Counted from the first letter of the stretch, positions 38,753 to 47,341 are shown. The stretch is DNA of 64,000 nt from an uncultured Paracoccaceae bacterium (GCA_947492585.1 CANLND010000007.1:106846-170845); one strand, 5' to 3'. Made by a program: numbers and translations. Notes: generated by a model from the sequence alone, not told the origin.

Positions 38753-38776
38753 AGGTCACCTGCGGGTGGCCTTTTT
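38753..38776 (+). terminator. Terminator of tRNA-Gly copy 3
   Basis: GGTCACC, a TGCG loop and GGTGGCC (one G-T pair) followed by TTTTT. Confidence 0.8.
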
Positions 38777-38884
38777 GCGTTAAAACCTCTGCATGACACG
38801 TTAATTTGATCAAATCTTCCTTGACGATTTACACAAAGGTTGCACCCTCAAAAAAACCTCACCGGTTTGTTCAATGATCGGAAA

Positions 38885-40246
38885 ATGCCCATGGCCCCAG
38901 TTGTTTACCCCACAACAAATTTAACCGCGACAGAGCAGCTGGTATTTGAACGCGGCGACGGCATCTACATATTTGATGACCAAGGGAACCGATACATTGA
39001 AGGGATGTCAGGCCTATGGTGCGCCTCATTGGGATACAGCAACCAAGAGGTGATCGACGCGATCACGGCACAGCTGGAAACCCTCCCCTTTTCTCACACA
39101 TTTGGTGGCAAGACGCATCAGCCCGTCATGGAACTGGCGAACAAGATCCGCTCGATTGTCCCGATTGAGGATGCCTATGTGTTTTTTGGCAGTTCAGGAT
39201 CAGATGCCAATGACAGCCACTACAAGATGCTGCGCTATTATTTCAATGCCATTGGCAAACCCGAAAAGCGCAAGATCATCACCCGTGAACGGGGGTATCA
39301 CGGGGTCACGGTGGCGGCGGGTTCCCTGACCTCTCTGCCCGCCAATCTGACCCATTTTGACGCGCCGACCGAGGCGTTGAACATCCTGCGCACCGCATCG
39401 CCGCATTATTATTCCGGACGGCAAGGCAATGAAACCGAAGCACAGTTTGTGGATCGGATTTTGCACGCGCTAGAGCAGCAGATCGAGGCCGAAGGGGCCG
39501 ACACTATTGCTGCGATGATTTTTGAACCGATCACCGGGGCATCCGGGGTGATCGTCCCACCGGATGGCTATTACGAAAAGCTCCAGACCTTGCTGCGCAA
39601 GCATGACATTCTGATTTGGGCCGACGAGGTGATTTGTGGTTTTGGTCGAACAGGCAATGATTTTGGCTGCACCACCATGGGCATTGAACCTGACCTGATG
39701 ACCTTTGCCAAGCAGCTCTCCTCGGCGTACTTCCCGATTTCGGCCGCTGTGATTCCCGGCTGGATGTATGAGGCGATGATCGAACCTTCACATCAGGTTG
39801 GCGTTTTTGGCCACGGGTTCACCTATTCCGGGCACCCAGTTGCCTGCGCCGCTGCTTTGAAAACGCTCGAAATCTACGAGCGCGACGCATTGTTTGCGCA
39901 TGCCGCCGAGGTGGGGGCACATTTTCAAGATCTGCTACACGCCACCTTTGACAGCCACCCGCTGGTGGGCGAAGTGCGCGGGCGCGGTTTAATTGCAGCG
40001 CTGGAACTGGTGTCAAACAAAACCACGGGCGCCAGATTCGACAGGGGGATCGCAGGTGCACTGGCGCAAAAGTCCTGTGAGCACCATGGCGTTATCCTAC
40101 GCGCCGTGGCCGGAAATGCGCTGGCATTTTGCCCACCTCTGATCATTACAGCGGATCAGATTGATGATTTGGTGCGACGGGTAAAATCCGCGCTGGATGA
40201 CACCTTTGATGCGCTTATGGAACGTGGACTGATCGCCCGCCCTTAG
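38885..40246 (+). CDS. Class III PLP aminotransferase
   Basis: PLP-dependent omega-type aminotransferase, 453 residues from the ATG at 38885; a TTG at 38840 would add 15 residues but has no well-placed ribosome site. Motifs: GMSGLWCASLGYSNQEVIDA, FFGSSGSDANDSHYKML (phosphate binding), RERGYHGVTVAAGSLT, IWADEVICGFGRTG with the PLP-binding Asp, MTFAKQLSSAYFPISA with the Schiff-base Lys, and GHGFTYSGHPVACAAAL. The family uses beta-alanine, GABA, putrescine, taurine or pyruvate; the substrate cannot be told here. No operon partner is visible. Confidence 0.9.
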   Translation: MPMAPVVYPTTNLTATEQLVFERGDGIYIFDDQGNRYIEGMSGLWCASLGYSNQEVIDAITAQLETLPFSHTFGGKTHQPVMELANKIRSIVPIEDAYVFFGSSGSDANDSHYKMLRYYFNAIGKPEKRKIITRERGYHGVTVAAGSLTSLPANLTHFDAPTEALNILRTASPHYYSGRQGNETEAQFVDRILHALEQQIEAEGADTIAAMIFEPITGASGVIVPPDGYYEKLQTLLRKHDILIWADEVICGFGRTGNDFGCTTMGIEPDLMTFAKQLSSAYFPISAAVIPGWMYEAMIEPSHQVGVFGHGFTYSGHPVACAAALKTLEIYERDALFAHAAEVGAHFQDLLHATFDSHPLVGEVRGRGLIAALELVSNKTTGARFDRGIAGALAQKSCEHHGVILRAVAGNALAFCPPLIITADQIDDLVRRVKSALDDTFDALMERGLIARP

Positions 40247-40439
40247 GCCCATGGCGCCAGAAACGTCCTCCGGGCAGTCGCCGAGAGCCCCCACACCATT
40301 CATCTATGCCGCGCTTCAGATGTAGATGATTCAACCAATAATGACGCTTTTCAGACAGCGGGCGGCATCATTCTTCCATTTTATCGACAATTCAAGGGTA
40401 CAATCCGTAAGATTCCCAAATTTTTTCAGTGAAAAATTA

Positions 40440-40577
40440 CGAAGTCTGATGTAAGCTTGAGACAGTAACGAGTATTTGGGTTGCATAACCGGCCGGGCGC
40501 ATGGGGGGCCCCGCGTGCTCGGCCCGGCATTATGGGTGGCGTTTCTTCTGCGATGTGCAGAAGCGCCACCTTTTTTA
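40440..40577 (+). ncRNA. Candidate small RNA with GC-rich hairpin and terminator
   Basis: Two structures follow each other on the plus strand. At 40488-40528 CCGGCCGGGC and GCTCGGCCCGG pair around a GGGGGGCCCC core. At 40535-40570 GGTGGCG-TTT-CTTCTGC pairs with GCAGAAGCGCCACC and runs into TTTTTT (40571-40576). The transcript end is well supported. The nearest upstream plus-strand gene stops 194 bases before 40440, and the next gene is on the minus strand, so an independent small RNA is more likely than a gene 3' end. The 5' end is a guess. I do not recognise the family. Confidence 0.5.
40535..40577 (+). terminator. Intrinsic terminator of the candidate small RNA
   Basis: 14-bp stem with a TTT bulge, GATGT loop and six T. 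The minus strand has no U-run, so it serves the plus strand only. Confidence 0.8.
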
Positions 40578-40588
40578 CATTTGGGGCC

Positions 40589-40828
40589 TTAAAACGCCTT
40601 GTAGGTCATGGTTGTCAGCGACCGCTCGATCCCTGAAATCACCAACAAATTGTCGTTGATGTATTTGCCTACGTCTTCATCACCGGGCACGTATAGCTTC
40701 ATCAGCAGATCATATGCCCCGCTGGTGGCATAAAGCTCAGAATGGATTTCGCGCAAGGCGATCTCTTCTGCGACTTTGTAGGTGTGTCCCGGCGTGCAGC
40801 AGATCTGGATAAAAACACAGGTGGTCAT
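40589..40828 (-). CDS. Stand-alone Lrp/AsnC ligand-binding (RAM) domain protein
   Basis: 79 residues from the ATG at 40828 (MTTCVFIQICCTPGHTYKVA), with GAGGGCG upstream. The sequence matches the C-terminal RAM domain of Lrp/AsnC regulators: VAEEIALREIHSELYATSGA, then YDLLMKLYVPGDEDVGKYIN and GIERSLTTMTYKAF. The helix-turn-helix half is missing, and nothing upstream encodes it, so this is one of the stand-alone RAM proteins thought to bind amino acids or pair with full-length Lrp. It is divergent from hisB. Confidence 0.85.
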   Translation of the reverse strand: MTTCVFIQICCTPGHTYKVAEEIALREIHSELYATSGAYDLLMKLYVPGDEDVGKYINDNLLVISGIERSLTTMTYKAF

Positions 40829-40985
40829 AGCGCCCTCGCATGAGTTTCTGGATAGATCTAGGCTGGCACGCAGACGGGAATGTCGCAATCCCCTCACCGC
40901 GTGCCATTGCATCATCTACAAGGGTTGAGAAGCCGCCGCCAAAACGCCTATAAGCGCAGCGCAGGACAGGAAGGATCTCACGCCC

Positions 40986-41573
40986 ATGCGAACAGCGAAC
41001 ATCACCCGCGCCACAGCTGAGACAGACATCACAGTCGACATCAATCTGGACGGCACCGGCGTCTATGACATCAAAACTGGTGTTGGCTTTTTTGATCACA
41101 TGCTGGACCAACTGTCCCGCCACTCGCTGATTGATATGACCATCCGGGCCACTGGCGATTACCACATTGACGACCACCATACCGTGGAAGACACCGGCAT
41201 TGCGCTGGGTCAGGCATTGGCGCAGGCTTTGGGCGACAAAAAAGGCATCAACCGCTATGGAGAGTGCCACCTGCCAATGGATGACGCACAGGTACGCTGC
41301 GCACTAGACCTATCAGCGCGCCCGTTTTTGGTGTGGAACGTTGATCTGCCCACACAGAAAATCGGCACATTTGACACCGAATTGGTGCGCGAGTTCTTTC
41401 AGGCCTTTGCGACCCATGGCGGCATCACGCTGCATGTGGATCAGCTGCATGGCTTCAACAGCCACCATATCGTCGAGGCCGCGTTTAAAGCTGTCGCGCG
41501 CGCCCTGCGCACCGCGGTTGAGACTGACCCACGCAAAGGCGACGCCATTCCGTCGACCAAAGGGGCCCTGTAA
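40986..41573 (+). CDS. hisB: Imidazoleglycerol-phosphate dehydratase HisB
   Basis: Mn-dependent enzyme for the sixth step of histidine synthesis. 195 residues, the monofunctional form without the phosphatase domain. Two metal-binding motifs are clear: [20 protein letters not shown] and [20 protein letters not shown]. The N-terminal [13 protein letters not shown] strand and the [20 protein letters not shown] segment are conserved. It is first in the his block and its stop shares a base with the hisH start. Confidence 0.97.
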   Translation: MRTANITRATAETDITVDINLDGTGVYDIKTGVGFFDHMLDQLSRHSLIDMTIRATGDYHIDDHHTVEDTGIALGQALAQALGDKKGINRYGECHLPMDDAQVRCALDLSARPFLVWNVDLPTQKIGTFDTELVREFFQAFATHGGITLHVDQLHGFNSHHIVEAAFKAVARALRTAVETDPRKGDAIPSTKGAL

Positions 41574-42211
41574 TGCTGACCGCCATCATCGACTACGAAA
41601 GCGGCAACCTCCATTCAGCTGAAAAAGCGTTTCAACGCATGGCACGTGAAATGGACGCAGGTGAGGTCGTGGTGACCTCTGACGCGGATGTGGTTGCCCG
41701 CGCCGACCGTCTGGTTCTGCCCGGCGACGGTGCCTTTCCCGCCTGCGCCGCAGAATTGCGGGGCCATAAGGGCCTTTATGACGCCATGGTTGAGGCGGTC
41801 GAAACCAAGGGGCGTCCGTTTTTGGGGATCTGTGTCGGCATGCAGCTGATGGCCAGCAAAGGTCTTGAGTATCAAGAGACCGATGGTTTGGATTGGATTG
41901 CAGGGGATGTCGTCAAGATCGAACCCAACGATCCCACCCTGAAGGTGCCGCATATGGGCTGGAATGATCTGGTGATCACGTCGGATCACCCGGTGTTTGA
42001 CGGGATCAAAAGCGGCGCACATTGCTATTTCGTGCACTCCTATCATTTCCGGGTCTCCAATCCCGCCGAGCGTCTGGCGCATGTGGATTATGCCGGAGAC
42101 GTAACGGCAGTGATTGGCCGCGACACCATGCTGGGCATGCAATTTCACCCGGAAAAAAGCCAGGACGTCGGCCTGCGCATGCTGGGCAATTTCCTGACCT
42201 GGCGCCCCTGA
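41573..42211 (+). CDS. hisH: Imidazole glycerol phosphate synthase, glutaminase subunit HisH
   Basis: Class I glutamine amidotransferase that supplies ammonia to HisF. 212 residues. AIIDYESGNLHSAEKAFQRM at the start, VLPGDGAFPACAAEL, the nucleophile Cys in PFLGICVGMQLMASKG, and the catalytic His-Glu in MQFHPEKSQDVGLRMLGNF. It overlaps the last base of hisB, so the two are coupled. Confidence 0.97.
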   Translation: MLTAIIDYESGNLHSAEKAFQRMAREMDAGEVVVTSDADVVARADRLVLPGDGAFPACAAELRGHKGLYDAMVEAVETKGRPFLGICVGMQLMASKGLEYQETDGLDWIAGDVVKIEPNDPTLKVPHMGWNDLVITSDHPVFDGIKSGAHCYFVHSYHFRVSNPAERLAHVDYAGDVTAVIGRDTMLGMQFHPEKSQDVGLRMLGNFLTWRP

Positions 42212-42356
42212 CCTCACCAAAAATGCTCTGTGTACGCCAGTAAATGGGTCCCCTCACGGCACACACAGAGTATTGTTTTGGCGCGTGCGGCCCAGCGACC
42301 AGGACTGCGCGCCCAGAAGCAACGCCATAAACGTGAACGATTTTCATAAGCTATAG

Positions 42357-42671
42357 GTGGACAGTCCCGACATGATACGGCAAGGGAGGCAAACCGTTAA
42401 TCCATCGGGAAATCCCACCGTGTTTGTGCGCCTGGAAAAATTTGACCATGTTGAAGGTCAGCACCGTTATTGCCTTCTTGGGCTCAGCCAGACGCTGTTT
42501 GGCGAATGGTGTGTAGAACGCAACAATGGCCCTCTTGGGGCTGCGGGCGGTCACAGCAAACGGTGGTATTTCAAATCATACGGCGACGCGCTGATGCTGC
42601 TGGAACACAGCCGCGACCGGCAAATGCGCCGCGGCTTTGTCCCCATTCCTGTACAGCTTGGCCTGCTCTAA
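42357..42671 (+). CDS. WGR-domain protein within the his block
   Basis: 104 residues. The middle and end (FDHVEGQHRYCLLGLSQTLF, GEWCVERNNGPLGAAGGHSK, LLEHSRDRQMRRGFVPI) fit the WGR domain, with W-C-V-E-R in place of the usual W-x-x-x-x-W-G-R core. WGR domains occur in PARPs, MolR-like regulators and as free small proteins in alphaproteobacteria; a nucleic-acid role is suspected. The start is GTG at 42357, or ATG at 42372. It sits between hisH and hisA. A link to histidine synthesis is not implied. Confidence 0.75.
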   Translation: MDSPDMIRQGRQTVNPSGNPTVFVRLEKFDHVEGQHRYCLLGLSQTLFGEWCVERNNGPLGAAGGHSKRWYFKSYGDALMLLEHSRDRQMRRGFVPIPVQLGLL

Positions 42672-42755
42672 CCGATAGATCTGCGCCACAAGCGTTGTGT
42701 TTCAGATGCAAGCGGTGCAAAAGGCACGCAACCGTTTCATGACAGGACCAAGGCA

Positions 42756-43478
42756 ATGATCCTTTACCCCGCGATTGACCTCAAGGATGGACAGGCCGTG
42801 CGCCTGTTGCATGGCGACATGGAGAAGACCACGGTCTTTAACGACAACCCCGCCGCACAGGCGCTGGAATTTGTCAAAGCTGGCTGTGACTGGCTGCATC
42901 TGGTGGATCTCAATGGCGCCTTTGCCGGCGAGCCGGTCAATGCCGCCCCGGTCGAGGAAATCCTCAAACAATGTAAAGTACCCGCGCAGCTGGGCGGCGG
43001 CATTCGTGACATGGCGACGATTGAACGCTGGATCGACAAAGGCCTCGCCCGCGTCATTCTGGGCACTGTCGCAGTCGAAAACCCGGATCTGGTACGCCAG
43101 GCCGCACGTGAGTTCCCCGGCAAAGTGGCGGTTGGCATCGATGCCCGCAATGGAAAAGTCGCCACAAAAGGCTGGGCTGAAGAGACCGATGTGATGGTCA
43201 CCGATCTCGCCAAATCCTTCGAGGACGCAGGCGTGGCGGCGATCATCTATACCGACATCCTGCGCGATGGCGCGATGAAGGGCCCCAATGTACAGGCCAC
43301 GGCAGATCTCGGCAACGCGGTCTCAATCCCCGTCATCGCCTCCGGAGGCGTCTCATCTCTTGCGGATTTGCAGGCGCTGAAAACCTGTGGCGCGCCGCTG
43401 AATGGTGCCATCTCAGGTCGTGCGCTGTACGATGGGGCCATTGATCTCAAAGAAGCCCTGGCGGCCCTCAAAACCTGA
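42756..43478 (+). CDS. hisA: ProFAR isomerase HisA
   Basis: TIM-barrel isomerase of histidine synthesis that opens the sugar ring of ProFAR to PRFAR. 240 residues. Catalytic Asp in [20 protein letters not shown], phosphate sites at [20 protein letters not shown] and [17 protein letters not shown], and the second catalytic Asp in [16 protein letters not shown]. Its product goes to HisF-HisH. Repeat copy C starts just after its stop. Confidence 0.97.
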   Translation: MILYPAIDLKDGQAVRLLHGDMEKTTVFNDNPAAQALEFVKAGCDWLHLVDLNGAFAGEPVNAAPVEEILKQCKVPAQLGGGIRDMATIERWIDKGLARVILGTVAVENPDLVRQAAREFPGKVAVGIDARNGKVATKGWAEETDVMVTDLAKSFEDAGVAAIIYTDILRDGAMKGPNVQATADLGNAVSIPVIASGGVSSLADLQALKTCGAPLNGAISGRALYDGAIDLKEALAALKT

Positions 43479-43480
43479 TG

Positions 43481-43550
43481 CTTCTTTTTGGCGCATAAAT
43501 ACCCCCGGGGGTGAATGGACCTCAGGTCCAGAGGGGGCAGCGCCCCCTCT
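43481..43550 (+). repeat. Roseobacter-type gene-end repeat, copy C
   Basis: CTTCTTTTTGGCGCATAAAT, ACCCCCGGGGGTGAAT, the palindrome TGGACCTCAGGTCCA, GAGGGGGCAGCGCCCCCTC. It fills the space between the convergent hisA and DUF302 genes. Confidence 0.85.
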
Positions 43551-43563
43551 TCCCAGCGGCAAC

Positions 43564-44007
43564 TTATTGTGCAGCAGCAGCCGTCAGTTTGCCCAATGCA
43601 CCGGTCATTTTCGCCACAAACGGCGCGTCTGCGGCAATGTCCAACCCTTCAAACATCTCCGCCGGATCCTGATACGTCAGCCAAACCTGACCCTCCGCGT
43701 CTTTATACGCCAAGACTTTCAGCGGCAAAAACAATCCGGCGCGCGGATCAGCCTGCATCGCAGGCGTGCCCAGTTTCGGGTTGCCAAACACCAACAGTTG
43801 CGAATCGCTCAATTCCAAATCGACTTTGGCCGCGCCGCCAGCGTGATCGACACGGGCAAAAACCGTTGCACCCGCTTTGGCCAAAACGCCTTCAAGCGCG
43901 TCCAGTGAGGCGGCTACAGATTTCTGGCTTGGAACTTTAATCAACTCCGCGGCGGCGGGTAGTGCGGTGGTCACAGCAAGGACTCCTGCAAGAACAATAG
44001 ATTTCAT
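43564..44007 (-). CDS. DUF302 periplasmic protein
   Basis: 147 residues from the ATG at 44007 (MKSIVLAGVLAVTTALPAAA), with GGAG eight bases ahead. A Sec signal peptide ends near residue 20. The mature part is the DUF302 domain: SVAASLDALEGVLAKAGATV, FARVDHAGGAAKV, LLVFGNPKLGTPAMQADPRA and LPLKVLAYKDAEGQVWLTYQ. The fold is known; the function is not, although some members relate to redox or sulfur. It interrupts the his block on the opposite strand. Confidence 0.87.
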   Translation of the reverse strand: MKSIVLAGVLAVTTALPAAAELIKVPSQKSVAASLDALEGVLAKAGATVFARVDHAGGAAKVDLELSDSQLLVFGNPKLGTPAMQADPRAGLFLPLKVLAYKDAEGQVWLTYQDPAEMFEGLDIAADAPFVAKMTGALGKLTAAAAQ

Positions 44008-44188
44008 GGTATTCACTCCAAATAAGAACTCCGTCTGTGAAATCATGCCAAATAGCGCACCGAGGCCAATCACATTTTTGGCATCCAGCAACAAAACGCC
44101 GTCAAACCGGGCTCACCCTGTGGCAGTCTGTCACTGGATTTCACGCCTCTAGCGTGTTGTGGTGCTTTTACCCCCACCGGAGCACACA

Positions 44189-44656
44189 ATGCCAATCGTC
44201 AACAAATCCCCCCTCCCGGCCCATGCAAATATCCGACAAAGGATCCAGCCCGGAGATTTTCTGGATGGCTATTCCTGCGCCTCAGACCTGTCCGCAAAAG
44301 ACGCGGCAACGCGCGCCATGACGCTGCCGGGTTGGGCCGCAAAACTCCTACAACTGCGCAATGCGCTGGTGGTTCCCCTTGGATTGAAAAACACCTCCGA
44401 CAACACCGACAAAACAGCTGGTGACAGCCCGGTGCAGTTCCCGGTCACCTTCGAAACCGAAACTGAATTGCAATTTGGCTATGATGACCGTCATCTGGAT
44501 TTTCGCATCACGGTTCTACAACACGACGGCCAGATTTTTATGTCCACCTGGGTACACCCCCATAACCTCTTGGGACAAACCTATCTGGCGCTGGTCATGC
44601 CCTTTCATATCGCCATCGTGCGCAATGCAGTTGGGCGGGTTGCACAAGGCGAATAG
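44189..44656 (+). CDS. DUF2867 domain protein
   Basis: 155 residues from the ATG at 44189 with GGAG seven bases upstream. It has [20 protein letters not shown] near the start, and later [40 protein letters not shown] and [16 protein letters not shown], which is the DUF2867 pattern. No signal peptide. Function unknown. It is 38 bases upstream of hisF and codirectional, so it may be cotranscribed with hisF and hisE. Confidence 0.8.
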   Translation: MPIVNKSPLPAHANIRQRIQPGDFLDGYSCASDLSAKDAATRAMTLPGWAAKLLQLRNALVVPLGLKNTSDNTDKTAGDSPVQFPVTFETETELQFGYDDRHLDFRITVLQHDGQIFMSTWVHPHNLLGQTYLALVMPFHIAIVRNAVGRVAQGE

Positions 44657-44694
44657 CACTTTCCTCATACCCTCTTTCGCGTCATAAGGGCCTC

Positions 44695-45456
44695 ATGCTG
44701 AAGACCCGTATCATCCCCTGTCTCGATGTCGCTGATGGCCGTGTGGTCAAAGGTGTCAATTTCGTCGGCCTGCGTGACGCTGGCGATCCCGTTGAATCCG
44801 CCAAAGCCTATGATGCGGCAGGCGCAGATGAGATCTGCTTTCTCGACATTCATGCGACCCACGAAAACCGGGGCACCATGTTTGATATGGTCCGCCGCAC
44901 CGCTGAACAATGCTTTGTACCGCTGACAGTTGGCGGCGGCGTGCGCACCAAAGAAGACGTGCGTGCGCTGCTATTGTCTGGAGCTGACAAGGTCTCGTTT
45001 AACTCTGCTGCCGTGGCAAACCCCGATGTGATCGCCCAAAGCGCTAATCAATTTGGCAGCCAATGCATCATCTGCGCAATTGACGCCAAAACTGTGGCGC
45101 CCGGCAAATGGGAAATTTTCACCCATGGCGGCCGCAAAGCCACCGGCATTGATGCGGTGGAATTTGCCAAAACAGTTGTGGCCAAAGGTGCCGGAGAAAT
45201 CTTGCTCACCTCCATGGATCGGGACGGCACCAAATCTGGCTTTAACCTGCCGCTGACCCGCGCCATTTCCGATGCGGTCGACGTGCCCGTGATTGCCTCT
45301 GGCGGCGTCGGCAATCTGGATCACCTGGTCGAAGGCGTGACCAAAGGCGGCGCCAGCGCCGTGCTCGCGGCTTCTATTTTCCACTTTGGCGAATACACCG
45401 TCCAAGAAGCCAAACAGCACATGATCGCCAATGGCGTTCCCATGCGCCTAACCTAA
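44695..45456 (+). CDS. hisF: Imidazole glycerol phosphate synthase, cyclase subunit HisF
   Basis: TIM-barrel cyclase that makes imidazole glycerol phosphate and AICAR with ammonia from HisH. 253 residues. Catalytic Asp11 region [20 protein letters not shown], phosphate site [20 protein letters not shown], catalytic Asp in [30 protein letters not shown] and [17 protein letters not shown]. Confidence 0.98.
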   Translation: MLKTRIIPCLDVADGRVVKGVNFVGLRDAGDPVESAKAYDAAGADEICFLDIHATHENRGTMFDMVRRTAEQCFVPLTVGGGVRTKEDVRALLLSGADKVSFNSAAVANPDVIAQSANQFGSQCIICAIDAKTVAPGKWEIFTHGGRKATGIDAVEFAKTVVAKGAGEILLTSMDRDGTKSGFNLPLTRAISDAVDVPVIASGGVGNLDHLVEGVTKGGASAVLAASIFHFGEYTVQEAKQHMIANGVPMRLT

Positions 45457-45469
45457 AAGCGAGCCTGCC

Positions 45470-45787
45470 ATGTCAGTTCTGACGGATCTGTCCAACACCA
45501 TTGCCGAACGCGCCAAAGCAGACCCCAGCAGCAGCTGGACTGCAAAACTGCTAGCCAAAGGGCCTGAAAAATGCGCCGAAAAATTTGGCGAAGAAGCCGT
45601 CGAAGCCATCATCGAAGCGGTCAAAGACAACCGTGAAGGCCTGATCAGCGAAAGCGCCGATGTGCTGTTCCACCTGCTGGTTATGCTGCAATCACGCGGC
45701 GTATCTCTGGATGAGGTAATGGTGGAACTTGCGCGCCGTCAGGGCACCAGCGGTCTCACCGAAAAAGCAACCCGCCCCACATCCTAG
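45470..45787 (+). CDS. hisE: Phosphoribosyl-ATP diphosphatase HisE
   Basis: Hydrolyses phosphoribosyl-ATP to the monophosphate, the second step of histidine synthesis. 105 residues, with the MazG-like helices SWTAKLLAKGPEKCAEKFGE, EAVEAIIEAVKDNREGLI and ESADVLFHLLVMLQSRGVSL carrying the Glu and Asp metal ligands. Monofunctional (no HisI domain). It follows hisF by 13 bases. Confidence 0.96.
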   Translation: MSVLTDLSNTIAERAKADPSSSWTAKLLAKGPEKCAEKFGEEAVEAIIEAVKDNREGLISESADVLFHLLVMLQSRGVSLDEVMVELARRQGTSGLTEKATRPTS

Positions 45788-45795
45788 GGCACTCC

Positions 45796-45866
45796 GCTTC
45801 TTTTTGGCCCCAAATACCCTGGGGGTGAATTGGGGCCTTAGGCCCCAAAAGGGGGCAACGCCCCCG
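45796..45866 (+). repeat. Roseobacter-type gene-end repeat, copy D
   Basis: CTTCTTTTTGGCCCCAAATA, CCCTGGGGGTGAAT, the palindrome TTGGGGCCTTAGGCCCCAA, then GGGGGCAACGCCCCC. It starts nine bases after hisE and reaches into the 3' end of the convergent CoA-binding protein gene. Confidence 0.85.
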
Positions 45867-46287
45867 CGCGGCCCATCAGTCGGGGGTATTCGATTTTGGG
45901 GCAACGGTTCTGTACAACCCGACCCCCCTTGGCCTCCGCCATCCGTGTCGCCGCCTCATGTGTGACCCCCAGCTGCATCCAAACGGTTCTCAACTCTGGC
46001 AGCACCTGCAAGGCCTCTTCCACAATTGGCCCGACGTGATCGCTGCGGCGAAAGATATCAATCATGTCGACCGGAGCGTCTATATCCGACAAAGAGGCGT
46101 ACACTTTCTCCCCAAACATCTCAGTGCCTGCTTGCCCCGGATTGACGCCGATCACCCGATAGCCACAGGCCTGTAAAAAGACGCCGACATAGTGGCTGGG
46201 GCGTTCAACCTTGGGCGAGGCCCCAACAATGGCAATCACGCGCGTGGTCGCAAAAATATCTGTGAAAGTTTCGTCAGAGTACTGCAT
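45838..46287 (-). CDS. CoA-binding domain protein
   Basis: 149 residues from the ATG at 46287 (MQYSDETFTDIFATTRVIAI). A Rossmann CoA-binding domain of the YccU/succinyl-CoA synthetase alpha type: IAIVGASPKVERPSHYVGVF, VNPGQAGTEMFGEKVYASLS, DIFRRSDHVGPIVEEAL, VWMQLGVTHEAATRMAE and VVQNRCPKIEYPRL. The role is unknown. The last ten or so residues after PRLMG (AGALPPFGA) are encoded by the repeat copy D, so the repeat appears to have replaced or extended the original C-terminus. Confidence 0.9.
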   Translation of the reverse strand: MQYSDETFTDIFATTRVIAIVGASPKVERPSHYVGVFLQACGYRVIGVNPGQAGTEMFGEKVYASLSDIDAPVDMIDIFRRSDHVGPIVEEALQVLPELRTVWMQLGVTHEAATRMAEAKGGRVVQNRCPKIEYPRLMGRAGALPPFGA

Positions 46288-46316
46288 AGACGCCACTGTA
46301 ACTGGGAAGGTGCAAA

Positions 46317-46346
46317 GAAAAAAGCGCCCAGACAAAGCTGGGCGCT
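46317..46346 (-). terminator. Intrinsic terminator of the YHS protein gene
   Basis: On the minus strand AGCGCCCAG, CTTTGT and CTGGGCGCT run into TTTTTTC. It lies 134 bases after the YHS gene stop and before the CoA-binding gene start. Confidence 0.8.
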
Positions 46347-46479
46347 GAGTGCGGAACGAGGGACAGTGAAGAGAGCTGCAAAAGTTCCATTCCACAGCCT
46401 CTGTTAATCATTTGGGGTCGACTTTCGATTTTTAAAGGGCGCTCGCGGTTTTGTGACGCACGGACCGGCGCGCACCCGT

Positions 46480-46938
46480 TTACCGGTTCAGCACATTGGG
46501 CCAGTTGTTGTCTGCCTGCGCGGCCAACGACACGCGTTCGGACTGCCAGCGCTGCCGCGCGCGATCATTGTGCAGCAACAACAGCTTTCCATTGACGATT
46601 TCCCAATGATCAGGCCCGCCCGCGGTCAAATACCCCTGAGACACCGCCAGGGCGCAGTATCCGCCGTACTTGGGGGCATAGGCGCGTGGATTGGCTTCAA
46701 AACGGTTTTGGTTCTGCGCGGTGGCAAACAACCAAACCGCTCCTTTCCACATAACCGCATGGGCCTCAACCCCCGGCTGAGGTCCTTCATTCAGGAAAAA
46801 CGAAACCGGGTCAAACCCCGCAAGGGCGACGCCGTCGTGCACCGAATAAATGGGCGTGTCCTCGGCCTGTGCCGCAAAGGGTGTAACCGTCAGCGCAGCA
46901 GCCAGTACCAGGCCAAAGAGGGAAGCAAACAGCCGCAT
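46480..46938 (-). CDS. YHS-domain periplasmic protein
   Basis: 152 residues with a Sec signal peptide (MRLFASLFGLVLAAALTVTP, cleavage near AQA at 23-25). The mature part is a YHS domain: VHDGVALAGFDPVSFFLNEG, WLFATAQNQNRFEANPRAYA, PKYGGYCALAVSQGY. YHS domains often bind metal; the Cys in GGYCA is typical. Function unknown. It ends at its own terminator. Confidence 0.85.
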   Translation of the reverse strand: MRLFASLFGLVLAAALTVTPFAAQAEDTPIYSVHDGVALAGFDPVSFFLNEGPQPGVEAHAVMWKGAVWLFATAQNQNRFEANPRAYAPKYGGYCALAVSQGYLTAGGPDHWEIVNGKLLLLHNDRARQRWQSERVSLAAQADNNWPNVLNR

Positions 46939-47041
46939 GGAAAACTGCTCTCATGTTAGAACGAATCGAATTTCAGACTGACAGACCCGTCGGCGGGATC
47001 AAGCCTACTGACGCAGACGTGATAAGACCACGACGCACGTT

Positions 47042-47341
47042 TCAATCCATGATGTCGTCGATCAAATCCACCGCTTCGCGCAACAGCGTTGAAAACAGTC
47101 CTTTGCGTTTCTTTTTGGCTTTTAGCTTTGCCTTCTTCTGTGTCTTTTTTCCGGGCTTGTTCAAACCTGCCTCCTGATGGGAGACAGGTTTTTTGGAACC
47201 GCCGATCGGTCGATGTTTTTGCGCCGTTAACGGCGCACCACAGGTGCCGCACACCAAGGCCGACAGGCCCACCGGAGAGGCGACAAAGGCCGCGTGTACG
47301 CCGCAATAACAGCAGGTGAAGATTTTACCTTTGTGAGCGAT
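47042..47341 (-). CDS. Small zinc-ribbon protein with a probable ATC or ATT start
   Basis: The frame encodes about 99 residues: AHKGKIFTCCYCGVHAAFVA, then LSALVCGTCGAPL, so CxxC and CxxC form a four-Cys zinc ribbon. A Lys-rich middle (KKTQKKAKLKAKKKRKG) and an acidic end (REAVDLIDDIMD) follow. There is no ATG, GTG or TTG before the first CxxC. A perfect AGGAGG (47352-47347) stands five bases before ATC (47341) and two before ATT (47344), and relatives I recall begin with AHKG or similar. A later GTG at 47272 would delete half of the zinc site. It is 27 bases after rlmB and likely cotranscribed. Confidence 0.6.
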   Translation of the reverse strand: MAHKGKIFTCCYCGVHAAFVASPVGLSALVCGTCGAPLTAQKHRPIGGSKKPVSHQEAGLNKPGKKTQKKAKLKAKKKRKGLFSTLLREAVDLIDDIMD

